From the NCBI GenBank assembly GCA_013396915.1, contig VWZL01004989.1:1054439-1118438 (forward strand): a stretch of DNA of 64,000 bases, given 5' to 3'. This document shows positions 11,123-24,514 of the stretch, in pieces. Numbering within the stretch: the stretch's first letter is position 1; each line of letters opens with the position of its first letter. The DNA comes from Stercorarius parasiticus. Taxonomy: Eukaryota; Chordata; Aves; Charadriiformes; Stercorariidae. Position numbers and translations under genes: made by a program. The notes under the pieces are model-generated. The model had not been told where the DNA came from. It saw nothing but the letters and a program-made list of their open reading frames with translations, and ran no database searches.

Positions 11123-14100
11123 ATTCTGTAATAACTTTAAGCAGAACACACTGTAGCTTTATTGAAGGCTTAGCAATAACTTTGCTGTTTCAATTACTGC
11201 TTCTGAAAATTGATATAACTATTACAGTTGCTCTTGATAATACTGTAAATATGTGCAGATATACAGACTTTGGATCTGGGTTTATTTCCATGTGTGAACT
11301 AAGACTGGCAAACATTGGGTAACCTAACAGGATTATTTTTTAATACACGTTTTCATAAAATGGTTATCCCTTGTCAAATTGAAAAGCTATTTACTATGCT
11401 AAGTAGGCTAATTTTATGATAAGTTTTTAATCTTGCCACCTTTCCATTATTTAGCTGTGATACTGCATTTCCCACCACTAAATCCCCAGGATTATATATG
11501 AAATAGTAAGACGGCTGGGTTGCATTTAAATTAAAGCAAAAATGTTTCGAATAAAATGTTAAATATTGCTGTGTAGATATTCAAGAAGCAGATGCGACTT
11601 CACCACTTACATCCCCAAATAACACACACAAAACCAGATTGAGACACATTTAAATATGCATATACACTCAAGAGTAGCTCTTCAGGCTCCCCGGGGGGGA
11701 GTGAATTTTGTGCGGCTTAGGGAAAATTGTTCATGATGGAGTAATTTTGCCTGAAGGAGCCATTTAGGAATGGGCTTTCCAAAAACGATCGTCAGGCGAC
11801 TGGTGCCGGTGGTTGGGTTGAGGTGAGGTGACAGGGTGCTGCTGTGCCCCGGGGGTGGCACATCTGGTTCTGGAGGAGGTCTCTGGGCAGATGGGTCAGG
11901 TGGGTGCTCCATCCCCTCCTCTTGCCTGTACAGACATGGATTCTCTGCTAGCTCAAACCTTATTTCTCTTCCAGTCCGGCCCTTGCCACAGCAGTTTATC
12001 TAAAAGCTTATCGCGGAGTAATTTGTGCTGGGCCGCACATTACCTTATTGCAAGCACTACGTCTGGCTGTCACCAGGGGGGCTCCTTGGTAAAGAAAGCA
12101 ACAGCCGCTCCAGCAGTTCAGGTGACAGTGCCAAGCACCGGCTCCTTGTGAAGTGCCAGGTGACTGTCACACCTGGGGGGAAAGCTGGGCTGCTGGGGCT
12201 TTCCCTCCCTACCAGAATGTATGTGTGGTCTGTATTCGTTTGCTAACTGAGTGCAGGGTGAGAGGTTATACGTGGAAATCCTGCTCTGCACAAGATTTTG
12301 TAGCAGATTTTCTCCTTCGATGTGGTACAGGCTGCCGGGTTTTTCAGGGGAGCTGCATGTTCTGCAGCATGGGTGCTCCTCATGTAACCTCCCAGACATG
12401 GGACTACATGGAAATGCATCATATGTGCCTAATTCACCCGGCAACACGACAGCTGAGGATGGGAATGGTTCTCTATTAGATGTGCCATGTGTTTTAGGGA
12501 ATGCCAGGACTCTGTTCCTGCTCTCTTGCACCCACTGCTCTGGCTGTCCTTTCTGGACTGTGCTGAGCTCTTCTTTGGGATGCTGTAGCAAACAAGCGGT
12601 ATAGCTGCTGTAGAGAAGGACTTCTCAGGATGCAACCACAAGCACCCTTATCAGGGAGAGATCCTAATGTCTGTTAATCTTGACTTCTTCCCTCAGGAAT
12701 CAGGGTCATGTCTCTCTTTCTAGCCCTCAGCAGATAAAAACAATCCAAGCAGAAAGGTGGATTTAATGGGGTGGATGGGAGGGTGTGATGAGAAGAGAGC
12801 AGAGAGGAGCTCTTTGTTTTGTTGTGCAAATGCTCTAATCGGGGTTGGTTCTCAGCTCAGGGTAGTGTCAGTCCAGGAATAATTTATATTAGGTGCAATC
12901 ACATGGTGAATTGAGGATGAGGTGTTAAAGGTAGGCTTAGAGTTGGTCTGAATATTGGTGCACGCCCTCCCTCTGCTGCTGAACAAAGCACGAGGTGATA
13001 TTTAACCCAGGTGGAAGGTGGTTCTCATTTCCAGTGGCTTCACCTGAAGGGTGCATTTGACTTGCTGAGAAAACCATGTATTGCTGTGCTGGTAGTTCAT
13101 TTAAAATGGACTGTGCTATAAACTGAGATGTCACATCTTCTGAACAACCGCAGGGGGTTCCCTAAGGTGTGCTTACCTGGGTGGCTTTGAGGACCAAGCC
13201 TGTGTTCACCCAGGTGCTGGCTTGGGGAGATGCCAGAGATATGGCTGCTAGCAAGGGACGGAGCCAGCTGGAGGGAGGTTCCCAGCCTCAGCTCTTCCTG
13301 CTGCAGCCCCACCACACCTGGGCACACCAGCACCTGCCCCTGAAAGTGGCTTGTTCCTACACCCACCCAGCAAAAGCTCTCCAGCAGCCAGCAAGAGGGG
13401 TTCAGCACTGCCACAAACACCTGGCTGTGAAAACTCAGAAAGAGTTTCCCCTGGCTTAGGTGAGCCCTTTACACCATTTTGTTTGAGGTCATCACATATT
13501 AAAAACATAAAAGGTTTATCTTGCGTCCTACGCGTGCAAACGGGCAAAATCCAACTAAAAGTGCCATGGAAACAGGCTGAAGCAATGCAGTCTGCAGTGC
13601 TGCAGGTGCTGCGCCTACAGCCGCCCTAGGTAATCGCTGTGCTTTGTTGACAAAGCATGGGGTGGCGAGTCTCATTCTAAATATTTGCCAGAAAGTTTGC
13701 TTGGGAATGGGGAATATTATGACAGAGGATAGCTAAAAATAGTTTTCTCTCTGGTAATTTTTCGGTCTTTGGTTTCACAGTGTGAGATGTGATTTTTCAG
13801 AAGAGCTGTACATCTGTGTTCCACCCCCCCCCGCTCCACACTTCAATCACAGCATCTTTCCAAATCGGGCCTTTTGTGCCTCCCAAAATCAAGTCCTTAA
13901 ATAAAATAGAAGACAGAGTGATGGAAAAAAAAATAGACTTTGAAGTCATACAAGTAAGGGGTACTATTATGGGGGCTGTTATGCCCGGTGCTTCATCTTA
14001 GAGTTCACTGGAGGGAGATTAGAAAGGGTGTCTCACCTTTGTCTAGGACTCGGGAAGCAGGTTCACGGGCTTTTCAAGTTGTTTGTGCCAAAGAGAGACA

Positions 14101-14150
14101 AGAGACTCATCAAGAGGAACAAGTGGGCTACTGTGAACCACAAATGACTT
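11123..14150. other. Intergenic, nothing recognised
   Basis: This sequence has mixed composition: AT-rich at 11.1-11.7 kb and GC-richer at 11.7-13.6 kb. The GC-rich part has longer open frames on both strands (for example 12118-12591 minus), but none resembles a known protein. A run of ten C lies at about 13823. Confidence 0.5.
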
Positions 14151-14210
14151 GATCCTGCCCTTGCTGAAGTGAATGGCACAACTCGGTATTGTCTGTAATG
14201 AGGGTGAGAG
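14151..14210 (+). repeat. Degenerate interspersed-repeat fragment (TGAAGTCAATGG type)
   Basis: GATCCTGCCCTTGCTGAAGT and the following GAATGGCACAACTC resemble a dispersed amniote repeat whose core reads GATCCTGCTCCCATTGAAGT and CAATGGCAAAACTC. I recognise the pattern from bird and reptile genomes but cannot give a family name. A related fragment lies at 44351-44408. Confidence 0.4.
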
Positions 14211-15273
14211 CAGGCTGTGAGGCTGCTGTAAACCCTGCTCTAATTAACTAACCGCTGCCTTAATGTTTCCCAGGAGCTCGGGGCGATGCTCTGTTAAGTG
14301 CGGGGGGAGCCTGCTTGGTCCTGAGGCTTTGCAAATCCTGCTTGAGACCTCCTGAGAGGTGAGTTAAAAACATTACTTTTTTCAAAAAAAAAGCCTTTTT
14401 TTCCTTTAGGAGTCCTAAGAACCTTCTGGTAAGGAGACTGCTTCTCACTTTGTGCTGGAGGCTCTGCTGAGGCAAAGGAGAGGATCAGCATCATTTTGCT
14501 TGTGGGTTGGCGTGGGCCGATCTGTCCTCCTGTCCATCCATTTACCATGAATATCGTCTCCCCCTGGGCCTGGGGAAGAGGGCCCTGTTCTCATGGGGAA
14601 GGGTCAGGCTTTGAGCTGGACAGGGTGTAGCACCCTTAAATTTTTCTACTGGGGGTGCAAACTTCAGTTCCTCAAAGCCAGGAGCCAAGCGAGTGGTGAG
14701 TGAAGTTCAGGCAATTAAGGCTCGAGGGCATCTGCCTGGATGGGCGTGGGGTGCAGGTTTTGGAGATGCAGGAGTGTGCACCAGCAGCCGGTCCCATGTG
14801 CTGGGCTGAAGGTGTGTAGAGTTGCTCCATCCTCAGATTCATGTCCCACCTTGGCAGGCATGTTATATAGGCTGCCCGGCACATGTGGGGCTGTAGATCA
14901 TCCCACCCATCTGTAGGAGGCTCTTTCTGGACAGGTGGGGAAACAGGGACAGCAGTGGCCTGAGACATGGGATTCACTGTGCAGGACGGTAAACAGTATG
15001 TTTTGTGGGATGTTTTACAACCTTAGCACTGCCTCTGGGAGCTCCTTTGCTCCTGAGGTCTGGGCCTCTTCATCTATGCTTTAAGATAATACTAACTTGC
15101 AGGAAAATTGGAGCCTATGTGTCAAACGAGCAAGACTTTCTGAACTCCTGACCCTGAAAGAGTAGCCCCGGAGGGTATGGACTTCTGATTCACACTTGGT
15201 GATCCATCTGATCATGTAGGATATCCTTGCTGGAAGCATGTGTGGGTGAGGAGTTAATCTGCCTCTTCCACAT
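14211..15273. other. Intergenic, nothing recognised
   Basis: No gene or known repeat was identified here. There is an A9 run near 14385. Confidence 0.5.
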
Positions 15274-15305
15274 GAGGGAGGGAGGGAGGGATGGATGGAT
15301 GGATG
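15274..15305 (+). repeat. Simple repeat (GGGA)n then (GGAT)n
   Basis: A run of GGGA units changes into GGAT units over about 32 bases. It is a short tetranucleotide microsatellite. Confidence 0.9.
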
Positions 15306-16393
15306 TTTTATCGCTGCCTTTCAGGGAGTGGAGAGTGTAATAAAAGCCACCATCCGCAAGCAGAATGCTGTATTTCTCTCTGCATGTCACTATTTTATTT
15401 TGATGATGTTTCAGTAACTACGAAATGCCAGGTACTCTTTCAAAATTATGGTTTCTTTAATTATTATTCCTTAAGGATCAAAGAAGGTTTTGTTTTGCGT
15501 AGTTACAGCAACAGCTGGATGAGTCAGAAGAACAATTGCCAGTGCCATCAGAGGAACCTTGATATTTCTAACAGGAAGTCTATAATTAAACTGAATCACC
15601 ACCATGTCATTTGTGTTACCCAGACCCATGCGTCCAAAAGATATTATTAACCTTGTCTTGCATTGCAGGGCTGTGGCTCCCTCCGCAGAGCTGAAGGTTG
15701 CGAATGCTTGGTTTTGTCGTTTGCTTTGCTTTTGTGGTGCTGATGCCTTGGACAGGACTTGAGGTGTGGAGGCAACAGGTCAGTGCTGAAGCACGATGGT
15801 GTGTGTCCTTAGCTGGGCTTTCAGCCTCTCTGCGTGGTGCTTTGGGTACAGAGTCCTGAAAGGGTGGATTGGTTTTATTTCTTGGAAGCCCATAAACTCC
15901 CTGCACCAGCCCCTCAGTATCTTCTAGACCTTTTCTCAAAATCTGGTACTTGTTGCTACATCTTCACTTTTCAAGAGGCTTCCTGTACTCTCTGTAAGAA
16001 GAGTCTTTTCCCACAAGGCAGCCACATTTCCTTGGTGTTGATCTTAATCGGAACAGGTATATGACAAATAATGTTGCCCTTAAAACTGAATGAATAATTT
16101 CCCCAAACAGTTGTTAATTATCACACAAAGCCACTGTCCTCAGTCTTCATTGACATGGTACAGAAGATGCATATTTTTAAATATCAGACTGTCAAAGGGA
16201 TATTTATTCATCTTGGGCAAAGAGCTGCTGGCATGGAGCAGGCATGTGGCAGAGTGACAAACAAGTGGCACATGTCAGTTGTCCTGGGATTAGTTTCATC
16301 TAAATTTCCATGCCCATGGCAGAGAAATTTGTATCTGGGCTGGTAACCCCGGGCTCCCATTAAAGCTGATGGAGGGGAAGGGGCAACTCATCT
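15306..16393. other. Intergenic, nothing recognised
   Basis: No gene or repeat was identified. Open frames are short and lack homology. Confidence 0.5.
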
Positions 16394-16840
16394 GAGAAGG
16401 GCCACGAGGATGATCAGAGGGCTGGAGCACCTTTCCTATGTAGACAGACTGAGGGAGTTGGGGTTGTTTAGTCTGGAGAAAAGAAGGCTCCAAGGAGACC
16501 TTATAGAGGCCTACCAGTATCTTAAGGGGGCCTACAAGAAAGCTAGTGAGGGACTTTTTAGGATGTCGGGTAATGGTAGGACCAGAGGGAATGGATTAAT
16601 ACTAGAGATGGGTCGATTCAGACTGGACGTTAGGAAGAAGTTCTTCACCGTGAGGGTGGTGAGACACTGGAACAGGTTGCCCAGAGAGGTGGTGGAAGCC
16701 CCGTCCATGGAAGTTTTTAAGGCCAGGCTGGATGGGGCTCTGAGCAACCTGATCTAGTGGGAGGTGTCCCTGCCCATGGCAGGGGCGTTGGAACTAGGTG
16801 ATCTTTAAGGTCCCTTCCAACCCTGACAATTCTATCATCT
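16394..16840 (+). mobile_element. CR1 LINE, 5'-truncated, ORF2 tail still open
   Basis: This plus-oriented CR1 starts in the ORF2 C-terminal region and keeps an open frame of 115 residues: [20 protein letters not shown], then [37 protein letters not shown] and finally LDGALSNLI with its natural TAG stop. It continues through the short 3' UTR to TTCTATCATCTG at the 3' terminus. With the intact tail frame and near-complete 3' end, it is among the better preserved copies in the window. The reverse-transcriptase domain is missing, so it cannot move by itself. Confidence 0.96.
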
Positions 16841-19800
16841 GCCCGGTGTCAGACACCATCTTCCAGGGGACGGAAGTAGCCTCGCAAGCGCTCATTTCTT
16901 TCCATGATGGCACAGGCAATCCTGGTGATTAACTCTTGTTTTGGCATTTACATCTGGTCAGATAATTCCAGCTTTACAAAGCTGAAATCACATCATCTCC
17001 CTGATGCATCTGAAGCTTGTGGGTTCTGTAAATGGGATTCTCAGTGCTGCCCGGCTGCTGGTCCCTCGCATCACGCTGAGGTCCAGCCTGTCCTCTGCTT
17101 CCCTCTTTTGTGCCTCACACAACTTTTTCCAGACCTTTACTGAGTGGGCACTCTCTTTGCTGCTTAATCTCTGGGTTTATGTTATTGCTAAAGAGCAGTG
17201 AACCCAAGGAGGGCGGTTTACACTAATACTGTGTGTGGCAGGCGGGCACGGTGCAAGCCCCTACAGCCAAACCCAGCCCTGCCCATCTGTCAGAGCTGCT
17301 CTCCGTAGACTGGCAGGCTATCCTTGAGTTTTGAAAGGCTGGGAGCTGCCACAGCCTGGCTTCAGCAAAAGTAAATAGAGAGGCAGAGAGAAGGCATTCG
17401 CGCCACAGCCATTTGGATAGGAACTAGAGCGTCATAATATCTACTGAAACCCACAGTCGTATATGGGCTCCTCGCATTGCTTCACGTGTCAAGTTCATGA
17501 GTGCCTGTCTCCTGAATTTGCCTCTTTTGTTGCTGATCTCATCCATTATGTTTTTTGGTTTGTGTTTTTTATTTCCTCATGTTTTCCTTCTGTCTCTCCC
17601 CTGCGCTTGCTCCCTCCCGCCTTGCCCCGATGTTCTGCTTGACGTGGCGCCAAGGCAGCTGAAATGAAGAGTGTGAGTGGCGTGGTGTTCATCTTGATTT
17701 ATTTTATTTTTTTTTTTCCCGTTTGATGCTTGTGTCAGCAAAATGTGGCTGAAAGAGGAGAAGAAAAAAGCTGTTGGAGCATCTCTGTCCAGTTGGTGCA
17801 GGCAGTCCTGAGCTCACATGGAGTGGACCCTCAAGCTGTGTCTGCATTCATGCAGGCTGGTACCCGGGCTGAGCAGGAGCTCCTTTGGGCACAGAAACCA
17901 CCTATAGAAACTATACCTCTCTGAACAAAACCTTTCTCCTGCCAAGAGCACATGAGAGAGGCAGACCAAAATTTAGGCCATGCTTAATCTGTATCAAAGA
18001 TTAACTTGTTGAATGGCTCTTCATAAGCGTGTTGTGGATGTGAGGAGCATGCAACAAAATCAGATGAAAGTAGTAGGTATTACGGACGGACATAAACAAT
18101 TTACATGTTAGTTTTTACTAACATACTAACGTAACATTTACTAACATATGTAAATATTTATGTATTTTGTGATCATTATTAACCTTTTATGTGAAGACTC
18201 AGAACGGAATCTTCATATAAACATTCCTGCAGTCTAACAGTGGCCTGCTGCTTGCAGAAAAATGTGTTTTCTGTGCTTTCCTGCACTAACAGTGTCGTAC
18301 TGTCTATCATTCTCTGCTTTTGTTGGCTTTTTTATTCTTTACTCACTTATATGACAAAACCTCAAACGGAGAATTCCCTCTGTTCCTTGGCTGCTAATGT
18401 ATTTAATGGGTCCTTGGAGGAAAGAAACTCTGAAACTGGTGATATTTTTTTTTTTTTCCTTCCACTGATAGGACCAGTGATAAGGACAAAGTCTGCCCCT
18501 CTGATCCCATCTGCTGCTCAGAGATGCACCCTCTTCCAAAACTGGGCTTCCTTTCTGCTGCACCTCACTCCAGAGTTAGACCTGAGACAACTGGGGACCG
18601 CTCATTAGCCAGCTCCGTGTTTGCAGAGATGCCCAGGCTTGACCTGGGGCTGTGGGACAGCATCTTTCAAGGAGCGTTGCAGGTGGAGCCTGGGCTGCTT
18701 GGGAAATGTTGTTCTGGGCAGCCTGATGTGTGGAGGAAGCAGCAATTTGCTGACAATGTTGAGGATCTAAAATGTAAGATGCAGTGAATTTATTACCAGC
18801 CTGTTCCTTGCAACAAGGTTGTGCAGGGTGAAGAGATGAAGCAGATGATTAGGTCTGTGAAGAAACAGAATGGTGATGCACAGTCTTCCCCAGGTTGCGA
18901 GTTAGAAAACCAATCAAGCACATCTTTTCTGTCTTGCAAAATTAACATGCTTCCCTCATACATTAAAGGACCAAGCTGGCCTGGCTCTGCTCTGCTATAG
19001 CTGCTTGGCAACACCAGAGTGCCCTGGTATGGGGAAAACCCTCCTCCTGCTTAGTTCAGTCTGATGAAAAAGCTGTTTGCAATTGGCAAAAGGGGCTAGA
19101 AATGACTCCCCAACACCCATGTTTTACCCTCTCTACTACAAAGCAGCCAGAGGTTAACCCCTGCCAGAGCTGGCCCTCAGCTTTTGCCTAAAATCCCAGG
19201 GTAACCCTCCTTCCTACCAGCCACATTTCTTCCAGGTTTGCCAGGCTGGTTGCAAGAGCAGTGAGCAGCTGGTACCTGGCTCTGCTGGTCCCCAGAAAAG
19301 GTGTCCCCCTCTTACTCCCCCTGCCAGCTCTCGTCATGGGATGCAGGTGATGTGCTCCCCAGGGATTTTGTCCTCTGCCTGTCAAACTTGTTCCTTCTTA
19401 GGTTCAATAGCTGGGTGTTCGCTGGGCCAGGGAAAAGCCTTCAAATGTGCATCCATGCTTTAGTGCAAGGGTGGCCAGCTCGCAGCTTGCAAGGGATTTG
19501 AGCGTGTGGGGAGAGCAGGGGCTGCTGATGCTGGGGCTGCCAAATCCCTTGAAGGCAGCCCGGCTTTGCTTAGCTGCTTCCAGCAACCAAGCACCATGGC
19601 CTTCGGGAGCCGGTGTCCCCTCTCCTCCCTGATGATGCCCCCTCTCCTCCCTGCTGTTTGGCTTTCTAAGCCATACGGTGTATATTTTGTGGCATGGCTA
19701 CCTGGAAGCAGAGGGTTTTTACAGTGAGGGAAGCCAGCTGCTCCTGGTGAGTTAAGAGCCTGGGTGGGGGTCACCCGTTCAGATGCCAGCTCAAGTCCCT

Positions 19801-20520
19801 GAGGCAGCTGAAGGAATTGGACCAGACTCTCCTGTGCTTCCGATAAATCTTCCAGCTACTGCTGTATAAGACATTCTTCTTCCCTCACCTCTGGCTGGGA
19901 AAGGTGGGAATATTTAAGTTATGTGTCCTCTCGCCCAGTGCCTGTCTTATATAGAGCCTTCCACGTGCGTTCAGTCAGTGCTTCATTATTCCGCTATTAT
20001 CTTTGGAAAACCACACTCCGGTAGGGCATACAACATATTTTACATTACAGCAATTCTTCCCGGCTCTCTTGTAGCTGAGTCTCGCTGTTCCTCCTGCCTC
20101 CTCCTCATCACCCCAGCAGGTGACTCCCTTGCAAAGCCCATCTGATGCCGCAGTGGGAGAGAAAACAAAAGCTGAATTAATTACAGGACCGTGCCAATTT
20201 TGTTGTGGTTATTGAAATGAACAGAAGCACCTGGAATTAGGTGGAATAATGGATAAAACCAAACAAAACTGAAGAATTGCTTAAAATACTGAGTTGTTCT
20301 GGAGTGCTTTAGTAATGAGATTAACAGTGAAATTAATTAAAAGAGGTGAAATGCAAGTCTGGAAGACAAATATCTCATGATTTTCCTCTGTATTTTACTG
20401 AGTTTGCCTTTGAGACTTGCGTGGAAAAGAGCTACGATGAATGAAATACGCAGAATATAAACAAACACAGGTTATGTTTTATTCAGTTTAAAGAGAGGCA
20501 AAATTTAAATTACATGGTCT
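16841..20520. other. Intergenic, nothing recognised
   Basis: This sequence has no confirmed gene. There are T-rich runs near 17707 and 18451. Open frames such as 18240-18608 and 19460-19774 (minus) do not resemble proteins I know. Confidence 0.5.
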
Positions 20521-20588
20521 TGGATTCTGAATCTGAACCTGGGACCTGCAGGTTCCAAGGATGGCGTAATTCAATGCTATACCATCAT
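20521..20588 (-). ncRNA. tRNA-like fossil with A-box and B-box resemblance
   Basis: On the minus strand, TGGTATAGCATTG (plus 20572-20584) resembles a tRNA A box and GGTTCAGATTC (ending near plus 20527) resembles a B box. GCAGGTCCCAGGTTCA before the B box recalls a T-arm. The spacing between boxes is about 9 bases longer than in a standard tRNA and I cannot fold a full cloverleaf. It is most likely a decayed tRNA pseudogene or the head of a tRNA-derived SINE, or chance. It is not called as a working tRNA. Confidence 0.25.
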
Positions 20589-23500
20589 TTAATGATATAT
20601 AAGTGCTTGCAGTCCACAGGTGGTATTTTTTAATTCTGTTGCAAGGCTAATTTAATTCAGATTATCAAAGTCATCTTCATCAAGATAAGGTCAAATCCCA
20701 AGGTGGGGAAACCTTAGTATTTTTGTCAATATGAAAAAATACATAGGAAAAAAAAAATCTGTTTCTGAATGTGTAAGGTTTAGCAGTTATTTCAAGTGTG
20801 AGTCGTCTGATAAAGCCTTAAGAGTAAGAAATGTTTTTTCTTTAAGTATATAAATATGATGATTATGCTGAATTATGGCTTCTAGCAATGCAATTTCAAT
20901 TTTAGCAGCTACCTCTTAACGATTGCTTTTCATTCCAGTAGGTAGATTGTTGGGCATTTTCCCTTCACTCACCCACTTCCCTGTGTAATACTGCAGGTCT
21001 TGTTGAATTCGTCAAGGCTCTGTGATGATCCAGGGAGTTCCTTGGGTTGCACGTGATCGAGGATCATAGTAGCATGGTTTGTGTCCACACATCACTCTTA
21101 GGTTTATAGTTACCTCTTCACATGGAGGTGGTGTGCCGGAGGAAGCGATTGCCTTCCAGCTGAAACTGGTGGCCAAGCTCTTGCTAGCCTAATCAGACAG
21201 GTGAGTTTTCATGCATGTGCATGTGGTGCAGCTAGGATGTCTCTTTTGGTTCCTAGCCCAGTTGCATCCACTTATGACTTTACTGATGGAGAAGCGTCTA
21301 CGTTATCCTCCTGAAGTCATGCTTTGACTCGTGCCTCTGAGTCCAAAACACTGTATGCCAGCCCTTCTCCTTCTGTATTCCTCCCAACAGGCAAGGGTAG
21401 TATTAATCTTTCAGTCCTCTTGGTTTTGAGACTGTGCTGTTCTCACTAGTGAGGTTTCCACCTGTGGTTTTGGTGGCTTCTATTACTCTTTCTTACCGTC
21501 TTCCTTATGCCCAGGTACCAGTGAGCTGCTGTGTTTCTTCTGGAGAGTCTGCATTGTGCATTTGCTTTTGTAGTAACAGCTCTATACGAAGTTGCAGGCC
21601 ACAGCTACATCCCTAGCAACCAGTTATCATTTCAGAGCTTTAGTTTTGCGTGATTTAGGCTGCTTTCAGAGTACCCACCACCAGTGCTGAGCGTGCACCG
21701 CAACAGTCCTCTGAATTGCCACTGGGATGTGTGCACCATGGGGCTGTGATCCCCAGTAGCCTGGTTGAGTACCTGGAAAGCGAGTTTCTAAAGATGCCAT
21801 AACCTTTTTCCTGGCCTTTCCATGGTTGATGGCATGGTTGATTACCAGATCTGGGGAGACCACGTGCCCCTCCTTGTTGCAGCTCTGGTCGGGGGACATA
21901 CCAGGTGGTCAGATATTTGGCTATAAGCGGTGTAACTGTGGTTTCTGCAGCAGTGGGAGATATGGGCAAAGCTTCCTCCTCTTCAAATCCATCAAGCTTT
22001 GCATGCTGAGAGTGAGCTCCTTCCACACGGTTTCTCTGGCAGGTTTTTTGGTCGCACAGTGTTACGTTGGTGCCATCCTCACCTCCCCATCACTCTGGGA
22101 CCTCAGGCCTTAGACGTAGCTCTGACCAACAGTGAGCAGTGGGTGTGGCTGAGGAGGGGTATGCAGGATCATGCTGCTGATGGGGGATGCTGGGTCCGTG
22201 CCAGCCACAGTCCATCGTGCAGACAAGGTCTCTGACATGGCTTGACTGGTGGGTGCATAACTCTCCTCTTTCAGGCGTTGTGAAATTCCTTTTCTTTCTT
22301 TCAAGAGAAACTCGGATCCTGATTACGTATGCTGGAATTCAGACAGGTACACTCACGGTTGTCACTGCCGGCTGCAGGGAAGAAACCATATCCTTATTAA
22401 ATAAAAAGAGGGTGGAAAAAAGAAAAAAACAATGAAAAGAACACATACGCCACTCTGCTAGTTTGGATTAAAACCCAGACAAAGGACTTTTGCACTTTGT
22501 CTGAACGACTTGAATGACTTGGGGGGGGGATGCAGGGGAAGAAAAAGTTACTCTAATGCCGTTCTGAAATGTCACTCCTGGCTGTTAAAATACCACATTG
22601 TGCTAAGGCTTGTAAATCACATGTCATTTCCTAATTAAAAAATAAGGAGCGTAATTGGGTCTTTCACTGCTGCAGCAGAACCTTGCACAGACAGGCATGC
22701 GCCCAGGGTTTCACAGTCACCGGGGTGTCATCCACCACCTCTACCTCCTGCTTTCCTTTTTGGAGCTAGACTCATCAAGGAAAGAGGTTAAGCATGCAAC
22801 AATTTTCATTACCGGCGCGGGGATGTCGAGTGACTGATTGTAAAGAAAAAGCCCAGCAAAGCATGTTTTCCCTGTGCTAAACCATAATTTTGAATTGAAG
22901 TCCAGGCACAAGATACTGCTACAGTAGAGTGCTGAAGAAACTGATGGGCTTTCTGGTTCTTGGTCTCTTCGGAAACATTGCACCTGTGTCATTTGCTTTA
23001 GCGTAGCCCTGGGTTTCATGGTACCAGTTATAAAATTTCTTTCTGGATATATCTGTCCTGGAAATTTTTAGAATTTTATTTTCTGCTTTGGTGCAACTCT
23101 CCTCAGCAGGAAAGAAGTTGTGTTGTGTAGATAGCATATGCAGAAGAGTGCTTACAAATTTTGCAGGCAGAGGTTAGGCATTTTTAGTTTAGGCCCAACG
23201 GTAGGCATTTTGAATAAAATAGCAGTGACTGTTTTACAAGCTCTGGTTGCGTTTTTTTGGTCTCCTTCGCTACTTAAAGTAATGAGTGTTGCTTTAGTTA
23301 CCTTCTTGTTTACTCTAAGTCTCCTTCTGATTTAAACCTTTTGGTTTTGCTGTCAGAGAGGACAAAGAGTCTTTTCTGCTTGGTGTCTGCTTTTTCCATC
23401 TTTACAGGGAATTATCAAGTCTCTCCTCAGCCTTCTCCCCCAGCTTACCTGCCTAACCACCAGCTAATCCAACCTTTCCACTAAGGCCATGTTTTTGTGG

Positions 23501-24460
23501 TCACTGATCATGCCTGTTGGTCTCTTGGGGTGACTCTTCTGTTGACATCTGAAACATATGCCCAAGGCTACACTTGGTTTTCATGATGAGATCTTGAAGA
23601 TGTTGATTCTCGGGTGGTCCTTACCTCCAGCCCTCCCCGGTGTTGTAGGATGTGTGTTCATTCTGCATGGCGTGGACGTACACAACGCTTGTGGGGCACT
23701 GCTGACTTGTGATTCGTGGTGATGCCCTGATCCTTTTCTATTAACTTGTTGCTTTACCGTCTCCTTCTCATCCTGTATTTTTCCACTGTCCTTTTGAATT
23801 GCATCCAATTTGTTTTCAGCTTGACTTTAGTCTTTTCTTCTTGCTTTGCTTTCTTCTCATCTAAAAATATAAGCTATATAGCCTGAAAATATACGGTTAT
23901 ACTTTATGTAAGGAAAGAATAACACTTTGTGTGTCACTCTTACCTTTCAACGGATCTAGATAACTGCCTGTCTTCTCTGAGGCTGCATGAAATTGCTGTT
24001 AACCACATGGAATATTCCATCAGAACAGTGCCAATTTCCTTCTGCGGGCTCTCAGAATAGCTGCGTTATAATACTGGGTAATTAAGTTGCACTTCTATTG
24101 CCCTTTTAACCAAGGGTACCATAACCTTGTTTTAAACTGAAAATTCACAAGGAAAGCTTATGCCTGTGTCCCGGCCTCGCAAGATCCCAGACGAGGTGCT
24201 ACTGTGATGTACTGATACTGGGACCAGCATGGTCCCGTGGGGGATGTGCCATAAATACTGCTCTGATGAGGGAGATAAGTAAGGGGATGCTCAGCATAGA
24301 TGGATCAACGTTGGGCTGTGTATCGTGCCAGAGGGAGAAGTGTTGGCTTTGCAGACTCCCAGGCCTGTGCTTGAATTCCTGTGGTGATAAATACCCGTTT
24401 CACTATGGAGCTGAGCTCAGCGTCAGAGGTGTCTTCCCCATGACGCAGTGGTTTATAGCA
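20589..24460. other. Intergenic, nothing recognised
   Basis: This sequence is AT-rich at 20.2-21.0 kb, then mixed. No gene, RNA or repeat was identified with confidence. Confidence 0.5.
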
Positions 24461-24514
24461 CATAGAACCATAGAATCTTCATGGTTGGAAAGGACCTTTG
24501 AGATCATCGAGTAC
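24461..24514 (-). mobile_element. Short CR1 3'-end fragment
   Basis: CATAGAACCATAGAATCTTC followed by ATGGTTGGAAAGGACCTTTG and AGATCATCGAGT is the reverse complement of the last 50 or so bases of CR1. It is a severely 5'-truncated insertion. Confidence 0.85.

Noticed and set aside
12118..12591. Minus-strand frame of 157 codons, with overlapping plus-strand frames
   Set aside because: All strands are open in a GC-richer stretch; no domain, signal or splice support was seen.
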